Shown here: positions 8,601-14,167 of the stretch, piece after piece
Layout: every line of letters starts with the position of its first letter
Position numbering within the stretch: position 1 is the stretch's first letter
From: a virus
IMG/VR virus record: IMGVR_UViG_3300023087_000103
Span: 1-23,658 of that record
Length of the DNA stretch: 23,658 bases
Strand: one strand, 5' to 3'
Position numbers and translations under genes: made by a program
Notes under the pieces: generated by a model
The model's input: the letters and a program-made list of their open reading frames with translations, nothing else
Told to the model about the DNA's origin: nothing
The model's database searches: none

Positions 8601-9046
8601 CATTCTTGAATTCCAAATTTAGAAATTTGTGTATCTAACCAATATGTGCCGTTAGCAGGGGTAGCTGCCGGAGCATCTGCTGTCGGATTTAATGCAGCCA
8701 AATCAATGTCTGCTCTTACAACCCATGCTCTATTGCTTACACCTAAATATGAATAAGCAGCCTGTAAGCCATATTCGTTAAGCTCACCTGCGTGAATTGG
8801 GTTATTGTTGTTATCTGTGTAAAACAGTGGATCGCCAAATGTGTCTGCTAAATCACGTTGTGATGTTAACAAAAATGGTTTTCCAGCGTTTGCCTTTAGC
8901 GTACCTTGAGCTGTTCCAGTTCCGCTTGCATTTGTTTTATTTTCAGCGGAAGCAACAAAAATCATCGGTGTTGTGCCAGGCTCAGCCGGAGTGTAAAAAC
9001 TCTCGTCAATTACTTTGACTTCTACTCCTGGTGATGTTAATGCCAT
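5687..9046 (-). CDS. gp18: Contractile tail sheath protein, very long form with inserted modules
   Basis: The sheath subunit contracts around the tube at infection. The N-terminal handle (SPGVEVKVIDESF, 5-17) and the C-terminal core (from about 745, including ITFISGAGLVNFGQKTRARG and the last 110 residues) are clear T4 gp18. At 1119 aa it is about 460 longer than T4 gp18 (659). The extra mass lies at about 120-745. It includes two stretches resembling flagellar hook IN motifs (about 249-326 and 459-543) and several 'W-(I/Y)-D/N-T ... W' beta modules (about 133-150, 357-386, 604-627 and 661-697). I chose the ATG at 9046 because AGGAGA lies 6 bases upstream; the in-frame GTG at 9097 overlaps the late-promoter-like box. 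The insertions should decorate the tail surface. Confidence 0.93.
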   Translation of the reverse strand: MALTSPGVEVKVIDESFYTPAEPGTTPMIFVASAENKTNASGTGTAQGTLKANAGKPFLLTSQRDLADTFGDPLFYTDNNNNPIHAGELNEYGLQAAYSYLGVSNRAWVVRADIDLAALNPTADAPAATPANGTYWLDTQISKFGIQEWNGAGVTTTGGQSFTSKDPIVITDSTRLEFGTMNANGTSGYVPKETVGAIGDYAVVFASTIVRIFYRNASGKWVLVGSEPWTKSWATVRGTKSNPSFSQGSAVITINDTDITVTDAETIGDVATKITQVFPTGSISAAAVDGRLEIYSDGTDSAQGDSSATGQIEIGGDTILLGELGIEVDTYYPPALHIDKHTKVPAFKSSDTYSRPTGSVWIKTTEPGNGARWRIKSFNDATKLWDAVEAPIFASHSEALYSLDRTGGGEGLAAGDIYVQSNVAADTQPLATFKVFRRNGVAPTTVTGSAIGSSGIIADTYTIGIQATAPGEADLSTIVSIEFTTTGASTDAEVVASAISNANVTHVSAEVVTGNKIVITHAKGGDVKLVDDSDNAVLSRMGFAHFESVTSGTPNLYYEQGTDGNTNPLQLKASLWKATANSSGTEVAFYTASDDEVTSLTEDGALWYNSIVDEVDIMIHNGDTWVGYQNFSADYADCDPAGPIVSASTPLLQSDGTALVTGDLWIDTSDIENYPQIYKYNAELLNTPIANRWTLLDKADQTSEDGVLFADARYNTAGANSDEDGSIVDLLTSDYLDPDAPDPALYPKGMLLWNLRRSGFNVKKFVRNYIDVNGDNGRQGDEAMADYYPHRWVTESGNQGDGSGSFGRKAQRKVIVQSLQAMLNSNDDIRDDESRIFNLMATPGYPELIGEMITLNYDRGLTAFVIGDTPARLEPNATALNNWATNQALAPEDNDDGLVSRDEYFGIFYPWGFTSDNAGNNVVVPPSHMMLRTVALSDQVSFPWFAPAGTRRGGITNATATGFVDAEGEFVTVALNEGQRDTLYAQNVNPITFISGAGLVNFGQKTRARGSSALDRINVARLVIYLRSQLNQLAKPYIFEPNDKITRDEIKQAAESLMLELVGQRALYDFLVVCDESNNTPSRIDRNELYLDIAIEPVKAVEFIYIPLRLKNTGEISGL

Positions 9047-9052
9047 TATCGT

Positions 9053-9058
9053 TCTCCT
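9053..9058 (-). promoter_or_regulatory. Shine-Dalgarno that fixes the sheath start
   Basis: AGGAGA on the minus strand, 6 bases before the ATG at 9046. It excludes the upstream in-frame GTG at 9097 as the main start. Confidence 0.85.
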
Positions 9059-9087
9059 ATAATTCGAGTTGGTAGTTTCGTTACATG

Positions 9088-9095
9088 TATTTAGC
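9088..9095 (-). promoter_or_regulatory. Late-promoter-like box before gp18
   Basis: On the minus strand this reads GCTAAATA, 41 bases upstream of the sheath ATG. The divergent plus-strand box for the HNH gene lies at 9151-9158. Confidence 0.6.
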
Positions 9096-9150
9096 ACCGT
9101 AACATAAAAATAGGCTGTTAAACACCGTTAAAAAGGCACCAAAAAGGTGA

Positions 9151-9158
9151 GCTAAATA
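9151..9158 (+). promoter_or_regulatory. Late-promoter-like box before the HNH gene
   Basis: GCTAAATA, then CAGT, then the ATG at 9163. The full string from TAAATA to ATGAG is shared with the terminase start at 604. A small hairpin (CACC-AAAAA-GGTG) lies just upstream. Confidence 0.6.
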
Positions 9159-9162
9159 CAGT

Positions 9163-9498
9163 ATGAGACCATTATGCAAGTGCGGACAACGTCCGGCCGC
9201 TATAAATTATAAAAAAGGAGATAGAATCTATTATAGAAGTCTATGCGAATCTTGCCTGCGTAACGGTTTAGGTCACGGTATTCCTAAATGGAAGCAAAAG
9301 GGTTATACAAAATTAGATACTTGCGAAAAGTGTGGTTTTAAAAGTAAACACACTGAACAGTTTAATGTGTTTCACATTGATGGAAATTTAGAAAATTGTC
9401 GCCCTACAAACTTAAAAACTATTTGTGCTAACTGTCAGCGTATTCTGCAAAAAGAGGGAGTTGTGTGGAAACAGGGAGACTTAGTCCCCGATTTCTAA
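9163..9498 (+). CDS. Small HNH-type zinc-binding protein
   Basis: The 111-aa protein is built around four Cys pairs (C5/C7, C28/C31, C54/C57, C88/C91). The last two pairs frame an HNH-like core: FHIDGN (70-75) and NLKTIC (83-88). This is a treble-clef zinc fold as in HNH endonucleases; the N-terminal pairs form a second zinc knuckle. Stand-alone proteins with this layout are common in marine T4-like phages, some as homing or packaging-associated nucleases; activity here is not shown. It is the only plus-strand gene in this part of the window, is transcribed divergently from gp18, and its last 71 bases overlap the 3' end of the opposing kinase gene. There is no Shine-Dalgarno; the ATG follows the TAAATA box by 4 bases. 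Confidence 0.82.
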   Translation: MRPLCKCGQRPAAINYKKGDRIYYRSLCESCLRNGLGHGIPKWKQKGYTKLDTCEKCGFKSKHTEQFNVFHIDGNLENCRPTNLKTICANCQRILQKEGVVWKQGDLVPDF

Positions 9499-9988
9499 AA
9501 ATAGTACGTATAAGTGTGTCTACATTTTTTTGCAATCTATCTAAATCGCCATTGTTGTCAATAGTGTAATCACACATCCATTGTTCGATGCTCATTGACT
9601 TAGGATCTTCCTTAGGCAAATGATCTGTGCGATCTACCCAAATAGCATAGTCAAAGATTTCTTCGTTTTGCATAGCAAAGAATTCACGTTTATTACGCAG
9701 TCCACAGTATATTTGATTCTGGGCAAACAAGTTGCGTCCAAGGCGTGCCAAATCATCTTTACAGTAGTCATGAATCATATTGTACCACAACTCTCGATGA
9801 TTGTGTCGATCTGCGTAACATTCTTCTTCGTTAGCATAACCATGCTTGTCTTTTAGATCGTTGAATATAAACAGTTCTGAACAGAACTTAGAACTTGATT
9901 GAAATGTATATCCGTACTTCTCTAACATTTCACAAACGGTATCTTTGCCATGACGACCATGACCAACAATTAATAACTTAGGTAACAT
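9428..9988 (-). CDS. Deoxynucleoside monophosphate kinase-like P-loop enzyme
   Basis: The protein (186 aa) starts with a beta strand and P-loop (LLIVGHGRHGKDT, 5-17). This variant, with KDT in place of KST/KTT, is typical of phage dNMP kinases of the T4 gp1 type, which supply dNDPs for genome synthesis. A DYAIWVDRTDHLP segment (about 112-124) fits the second core strand and lid region. T4 gp1 is longer (241 aa), so this is a compact form; other adenylate-kinase-like folds are possible. It has an AGAGGAAA ribosome site and, unlike the virion genes around it, a consensus sigma70 promoter. Its 3' end overlaps the HNH gene. Confidence 0.78.
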   Translation of the reverse strand: MLPKLLIVGHGRHGKDTVCEMLEKYGYTFQSSSKFCSELFIFNDLKDKHGYANEEECYADRHNHRELWYNMIHDYCKDDLARLGRNLFAQNQIYCGLRNKREFFAMQNEEIFDYAIWVDRTDHLPKEDPKSMSIEQWMCDYTIDNNGDLDRLQKNVDTLIRTIFRNRGLSLPVSTQLPLFAEYADS

Positions 9989-9998
9989 GTATTTCCTC

Positions 9999-10019
9999 TA
10001 TAATATAAGTTATATTATA
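9999..10019. repeat. Perfect 21-bp palindrome over the kinase promoter start region
   Basis: TATAATATAA-G-TTATATTATA. It covers the -10 box and the expected transcription start of the promoter at 10014-10042 and the stop codon of the 80-aa gene. It could act as an operator, or simply give the -10 sequence on both strands. Confidence 0.6.
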
Positions 10020-10252
10020 ATAGGATTTGGTCCCTTTGTCAAGTTCTTTTTTGCGTTTTCTGCTTGCCGTTGTGCCCAGGCTGCTTCAAACCCTAACTCA
10101 GCATATTGAGCTCTTTCGTGATTGCCCCATAGTCTACGAAAATATGATTCATACGTAGACATGATATCTTTATCACTCCAGCTTTCGGGAATAAGTTGAC
10201 CTTTGACCATCCAGTAAAAACGATTTGCTTCTTTTTCTTGAAAGTATGTCAT
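10010..10252 (-). CDS. Hypothetical protein, 80 aa
   Basis: A small, mixed-charge, probably helical protein rich in aromatic residues (NRFYWMVKGQLIPESW near the start). No family recognised, no membrane segment or signal. The ATG lies inside a 20-bp palindrome that also contains a TGTAAATA box, with 4 bases from box to ATG and no Shine-Dalgarno. The consensus sigma70 promoter of the downstream kinase gene is embedded in its 3' end (-35 at 10037-10042). It is a plausible real gene because its start shares the control string of the terminase and HNH genes. Confidence 0.65.
   Translation of the reverse strand: MTYFQEKEANRFYWMVKGQLIPESWSDKDIMSTYESYFRRLWGNHERAQYAELGFEAAWAQRQAENAKKNLTKGPNPIII
10014..10042 (-). 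promoter_or_regulatory. Consensus sigma70 promoter for the deoxynucleotide kinase gene
   Basis: On the minus strand TTGACA (10037-10042), a 17-base spacer, and TATAAT (10014-10019): a full match to the bacterial housekeeping consensus at both hexamers. The expected start is near 10007, about 19 bases before the kinase ATG. Confidence 0.85.
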
Positions 10253-10269
10253 ACTGTATTTACAGTATG
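10250..10269. repeat. 20-bp palindrome across a start codon and late-promoter-like box
   Basis: CATACTGTA-TT-TACAGTATG is a 9-bp inverted repeat with a 2-base centre (itself not self-complementary). On the minus strand it contains TGTAAATA (10257-10264) and the ATG of the 80-aa gene. Confidence 0.6.
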
Positions 10270-10289
10270 TTTAGATTATAGCGTTAACA

Positions 10290-11273
10290 TTAGCCAATAG
10301 TAAAGCCGTAGCCAACACCACCGCCAACTTGTTGCATAAGGTCTGCTTCAAGTTTTTCCATTTCTTGCTGTGCTTCTGCTTTTAGTGCATCACCGTTAAG
10401 TGTTGATCCGCCTTGTGGTCCTGCAATAGTAGCAAACTTTGAACGTGCTTCACCTAACATATATTTACAACCAGCAAGCGTATAATCTTTAATCCATTGA
10501 CTTGCAAGATAGTCATTTAATAGTTCGCTATCTGGACGATAATTGTAAACATATAGTAATAAATTTTCTTCTGCTCTTGGACGTTGTAATAGTGTAAGTT
10601 GCTTGGTAGTTGTGTTCCATTTAAACTCAATAAATGAACCAAACATACGTCCAACTAATTCTTGATATTGACTAAAAAAGTCATAAGTTGCTAAGCCGCC
10701 CATCTTACTACTTGATAATAAGTAAGCATTTGTATAAGCTAATCCAAAAGGGTCAAACAGTGATCCGCCACTATTTTCTCCAGTAGCAAATAATTTAATT
10801 CCAACAACATCGCCTGCATTCAACGGTGAGTTAAAAGTTAGTGTTCTTTGTGTAGAATCTGTTACAAAATTATTAGTACTACTACCATTTACTTCGGCAA
10901 TAACAGTTGCTACACTACTAAGATTATAGTTTATACTAAACGTACTTTGGTTTGCGGTTGCTGTATAAGATTGTGTAAAAATTGGTCCTGAAGTATTTCC
11001 TGTGATTGCTCTTGAGCCAATACTTCTACGAAACAGTTTACGAACTTCTATTACTTCGTTTGGTAACGTATATGTATTTTGATCAAGCACAGTCGGCATG
11101 AACATATATGATTCTTCTACAGAGTTATCAGATCTTTGTCTAAACTTAGTAAGTGCTTTCTTTAATGCAGTCTCGTAATGAATAGGATCGAGCTCAACAT
11201 CAATCATGCCGCCACCTAAGAATGCGTTAACATAATCAAATATTTCTTGTTTTTGTGTGGTTAAGTCTGCCAT
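10290..11273 (-). CDS. gp13: Neck protein gp13, with an inserted fibre-type beta module
   Basis: gp13 forms part of the collar that seals the filled head and joins the tail. The ends of this 327-aa protein fit the marine T4-like gp13 family: helical start (DYVNAFLGGGMIDVELDP, 13-30), TALKKALTKFRQRS (35-48), then FDPFGLAYTNAYLL and the C-terminal AGCKYMLGEARSKFATIAGP. Between about 100 and 163 it carries a beta-rich insert (SYTATANQSTFSINYNL ... AEVNGSS ... NAGDVVGIKLF) of a type seen as repeats in phage tail fibres. A GGAG ribosome site precedes the ATG and a GATAAATA box lies at 11296-11303. gp14 and gp15 lie on the other strand, unlike T4. Confidence 0.85.
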   Translation of the reverse strand: MADLTTQKQEIFDYVNAFLGGGMIDVELDPIHYETALKKALTKFRQRSDNSVEESYMFMPTVLDQNTYTLPNEVIEVRKLFRRSIGSRAITGNTSGPIFTQSYTATANQSTFSINYNLSSVATVIAEVNGSSTNNFVTDSTQRTLTFNSPLNAGDVVGIKLFATGENSGGSLFDPFGLAYTNAYLLSSSKMGGLATYDFFSQYQELVGRMFGSFIEFKWNTTTKQLTLLQRPRAEENLLLYVYNYRPDSELLNDYLASQWIKDYTLAGCKYMLGEARSKFATIAGPQGGSTLNGDALKAEAQQEMEKLEADLMQQVGGGVGYGFTIG

Positions 11274-11295
11274 ATACTAATAATCTCCGCTAAAG

Positions 11296-11303
11296 TATTT
11301 ATC
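11296..11303 (-). promoter_or_regulatory. Late-promoter-like box before gp13
   Basis: On the minus strand this reads GATAAATA. It is back to back with the plus-strand box at 11305-11312; together they form a near-palindrome. Confidence 0.6.
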
Positions 11304-11304
11304 G

Positions 11305-11312
11305 AATAAATA
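11305..11312 (+). promoter_or_regulatory. Late-promoter-like box before gp14
   Basis: AATAAATA, ending on the A of a first in-frame ATG (11312). The second ATG at 11318 lies 5 bases past the box, matching the spacing seen at other leaderless-looking starts. Confidence 0.55.
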
Positions 11313-11317
11313 TGTAT

Positions 11318-12700
11318 ATGCCAAGATTAAGTTTATACAAACCGGAAAAAGGACAAGACTACACTTTCTTAGATAGACAAATCTTAGAAATGTTTACCAT
11401 TGGCGGCACCGATATACATGTTCACAAGTATTTGGGTCCGTCAAATCCTGACGAAGAAGATGCTACTGCTACTGAACCTCGCTACGATGCAGTAAAAGAA
11501 ACTAATATTCAAGATATGCTATTTCTTGAAAACAGAGATAGAAAATACGATCCGGACATTTATAGAATGCGTGGAATATACAATGTGCAAGATGTTGATT
11601 TTAATCTTTCACAATTTGGTATGTTCTTAGACAATGACACTTTATTTTTAACAATACATATTAATAGTAGTGTAAAGACACTTGGTCGCAAGATTATGAC
11701 TGGTGATGTTATTGAACTTCCTCACCAAAAAGACGAATACGCACTTAATGATTATAAAGTTGCACTTAAAAGATATTATGTTGTAGAAGATGTTAATCGT
11801 GCAAGTGAAGGGTACTCACCTACGTGGTATCCGCACTTATATAGATTAAAATTAAAACAAATTGTTGACAGTCAAGAGTTTGCTGAAATACTTGATTTGC
11901 CTGCTGATGCTGATAATGACAATGGAGATACATTGCGTGATATGCTTTCTACATATGAAAAAGAAATGCAAATTAATGATGCAGTTATAAATCAAGCTGA
12001 AGCTGATGCTCCAAAATCTGGTTATGACACAAGTCATTATTATTCTTTAGAAGTCAAGACTACTGAAACAGGTAGTGATGTAGAAGTTACGAAAGTTAAT
12101 AATGAAACTGTTACTGTTCCGCCTTCTAAAAGTGGGTATGCAGGTTATTTAGTAGGCGACGAATTAGCACCTAATGGTGAAAATTTTGGTCACGGAATAC
12201 AATTTCCAATTAATCCTGGCGTTGGTGACTTTTTCTTAAGAACAGATTTTATGCCAAAGCGTATGTTTAGATTTGACGGCGATAGATGGGTTAAAGTACA
12301 TGATGTACAGAGAATGACAATGACTAATACCAATACACGAGCAACACAAAAAGCAACATTTATTAATAACAATAACTATGTTTATAACGAAAAAGTTGCA
12401 AGCACAAGTGTAAAAGTTTCAAAAGACGATATAGTAATTTCAACATCAATTGCATATCCAGTCGATGCAAAATATCTAATGTTAAAATTTGATACACTTG
12501 AAAAAGCATATGTTATTTCAGACCATCCTGAATTAATTACATCTAATAGTGATAACACTGTTTTAATTACTTTACCTGAAGAAGCAGGAATACAAGATAG
12601 TATCGAATATGACGGAATATGGACTGTAAACTTCTATAATAATAGAGAAGCAGAGCGTCAAGGACTTTCTAAAGCACTAAGACCTAAGGCAGACAACTAA
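11318..12700 (+). CDS. gp14: Neck protein gp14, extended
   Basis: The start (LDRQILEMFTIGGTDIHVHKY, running to about residue 38 from this start) is the conserved T4-like gp14 neck motif, followed by a long beta-rich part. The protein has 460 aa against 256 for T4 gp14. The extra C-terminal part contains a GDFFLRTD ... FRFDGDRWVK module (about 303-327) like the W modules in the sheath. I placed the start at 11318 because the ATG at 11312 overlaps the promoter-like box; starting at 11312 would add two residues. No Shine-Dalgarno. The stop overlaps the next start (TAATG), so gp15 is translationally coupled. Confidence 0.82.
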   Translation: MPRLSLYKPEKGQDYTFLDRQILEMFTIGGTDIHVHKYLGPSNPDEEDATATEPRYDAVKETNIQDMLFLENRDRKYDPDIYRMRGIYNVQDVDFNLSQFGMFLDNDTLFLTIHINSSVKTLGRKIMTGDVIELPHQKDEYALNDYKVALKRYYVVEDVNRASEGYSPTWYPHLYRLKLKQIVDSQEFAEILDLPADADNDNGDTLRDMLSTYEKEMQINDAVINQAEADAPKSGYDTSHYYSLEVKTTETGSDVEVTKVNNETVTVPPSKSGYAGYLVGDELAPNGENFGHGIQFPINPGVGDFFLRTDFMPKRMFRFDGDRWVKVHDVQRMTMTNTNTRATQKATFINNNNYVYNEKVASTSVKVSKDDIVISTSIAYPVDAKYLMLKFDTLEKAYVISDHPELITSNSDNTVLITLPEEAGIQDSIEYDGIWTVNFYNNREAERQGLSKALRPKADN

Positions 12701-14154
12701 TGCAACATTTTTACGACGGACAAATTAGAAGATACTTAACACAACTCATAAGAATGTTTAGTAGTTTTTCTTATAAAAACGGAAAGAATCAATTAACGCA
12801 AATACCAGTAATGTACGGTGATATTACTCGTCAAGTAGGGTCAATATTACGAGATAATTCAGAAAACAAAATTCCAAGTGCTCCTCGTATGGGAGTTTAT
12901 GTTACCGGTTTAGAAATGGACCGAACAAGAACTTCAGATTCAAGTTATGTACATAAAGTGAATATTAGAGAGCGTTCTTACGATAGTACTAATCAAGAAT
13001 ATTTAAATACAGAAGGCAAAAATTACACAGTTGAAAGAATAATGCCTACACCATATACACTTACAGTTAATGTAGATATTTGGTCAACTAACACAGATCA
13101 AAAGTTACAAATTATGGAACAACTTTTAACTTTATTTAATCCCAGTTTAGAATTACAAACTACTGATAATTATTTAGATTGGACCAGTTTAAGTGTAGTA
13201 AATTTAGAATCAATTAGTTGGAGTTCCAGAAGTATTCCAGTTGGAACAGAAACTGAAATTGATGTAGGAACATTAACATTTACTACACCAATTTATATAT
13301 CACCACCGGCAAAAGTTAAACGATTAGGTGTTGTTACTGATATTGTAACTAAAGTATTTGAGAATGTTAACGAACTTGCTTCACAAGAAGATAGCATAGA
13401 TGAATTAGATTCTAAGGCAAATATTAGAACAGGAATATATGTTTCACCTACTGGAGAAATTGAAAGAACTCGAACAAGTAAGGATTGGCAAGATAGTTTA
13501 AATCAGCTAAATGTACAAGCAGGTACATATCAAAGTTTAGAGTTACTTGTTATTGGTAATAGCGGAAAATTAGTTAAAAGAGGAGTTACCGGAGGTAAAA
13601 CTTGGCCAGAATTTATAAAAGCATTTCCATTTAATTTCGAGCCAGGTGTAACAGCTATTAGACTACAAAGATCTGATTGGGACTATGATATCATAGGAAG
13701 AATAGCAATTAATCCAACAGACGAAACTGAAGTAATAATAGATTGGGACGATGATACATTACCTACTGATACTGTAATTTCTTCATCATTAGGTGATAGA
13801 AGTAAAATTGATTATATTATTGACCCAACTAAGTCTAATCCTCAAGAGTTAGGATTATCAGGAAATCCTCGTATATTATTGTTAAGCGACATTGGAAATA
13901 TTAAAAACGAAGACGGTGCCGATGCTTGGAAAAATTTAGACGGCACAGATTTTATAGCCAGTGCAAACGACATTGTAGAATGGGACGGCTCAAGATGGAA
14001 TATTATTTTTAATTCTAACGAAGACGTTAGCATTTACGGCACAATATATACAACTAATCTAAACACAGGTGTTCAATACAAATTTGACTCAGGCGAGTGG
14101 ATATTAAGTTTTGAAGGCGAATATCCAGATGGTGCCTGGAAGATGGAATTCTAA
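12700..14154 (+). CDS. gp15: Tail sheath stabiliser/completion protein gp15, long form
   Basis: T4 gp15 caps the tail and joins it to the head. The N-terminal half fits: HFYDGQIRRYLTQLIRMFSS (3-22), IPVMYGD (34-40), a YTLTVNVDIW strand and IMEQLLTLFNPSLEL helix (about 140-154), and TFTTPIYISPPAKVKR ending the core near 210. Beyond this is a roughly 270-residue extension absent in T4 (272 aa total) with DGSRWN and KFDSGEW motifs near the end, as I recall in cyanophage gp15. It follows gp14 with a one-base overlap. The extension is a likely surface decoration of the neck. Confidence rests on the N-terminal half and on the gp14 neighbour. Confidence 0.83.
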   Translation: MQHFYDGQIRRYLTQLIRMFSSFSYKNGKNQLTQIPVMYGDITRQVGSILRDNSENKIPSAPRMGVYVTGLEMDRTRTSDSSYVHKVNIRERSYDSTNQEYLNTEGKNYTVERIMPTPYTLTVNVDIWSTNTDQKLQIMEQLLTLFNPSLELQTTDNYLDWTSLSVVNLESISWSSRSIPVGTETEIDVGTLTFTTPIYISPPAKVKRLGVVTDIVTKVFENVNELASQEDSIDELDSKANIRTGIYVSPTGEIERTRTSKDWQDSLNQLNVQAGTYQSLELLVIGNSGKLVKRGVTGGKTWPEFIKAFPFNFEPGVTAIRLQRSDWDYDIIGRIAINPTDETEVIIDWDDDTLPTDTVISSSLGDRSKIDYIIDPTKSNPQELGLSGNPRILLLSDIGNIKNEDGADAWKNLDGTDFIASANDIVEWDGSRWNIIFNSNEDVSIYGTIYTTNLNTGVQYKFDSGEWILSFEGEYPDGAWKMEF

Positions 14155-14167
14155 GCTAACTATTTGT

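Noticed and set aside
9047-9097. Longer sheath ORF from the GTG at 9097
   Set aside because: The GTG lies in the GCTAAATA box and the ATG at 9046 has an AGGAGA site and the conserved sheath start MALTSPG.
1850-11270. Search for tRNA genes, CRISPR arrays and insertion sequences
   Set aside because: No cloverleaf-like intergenic segment, regular spaced repeats or transposase was seen; gene gaps are too short for most of these.
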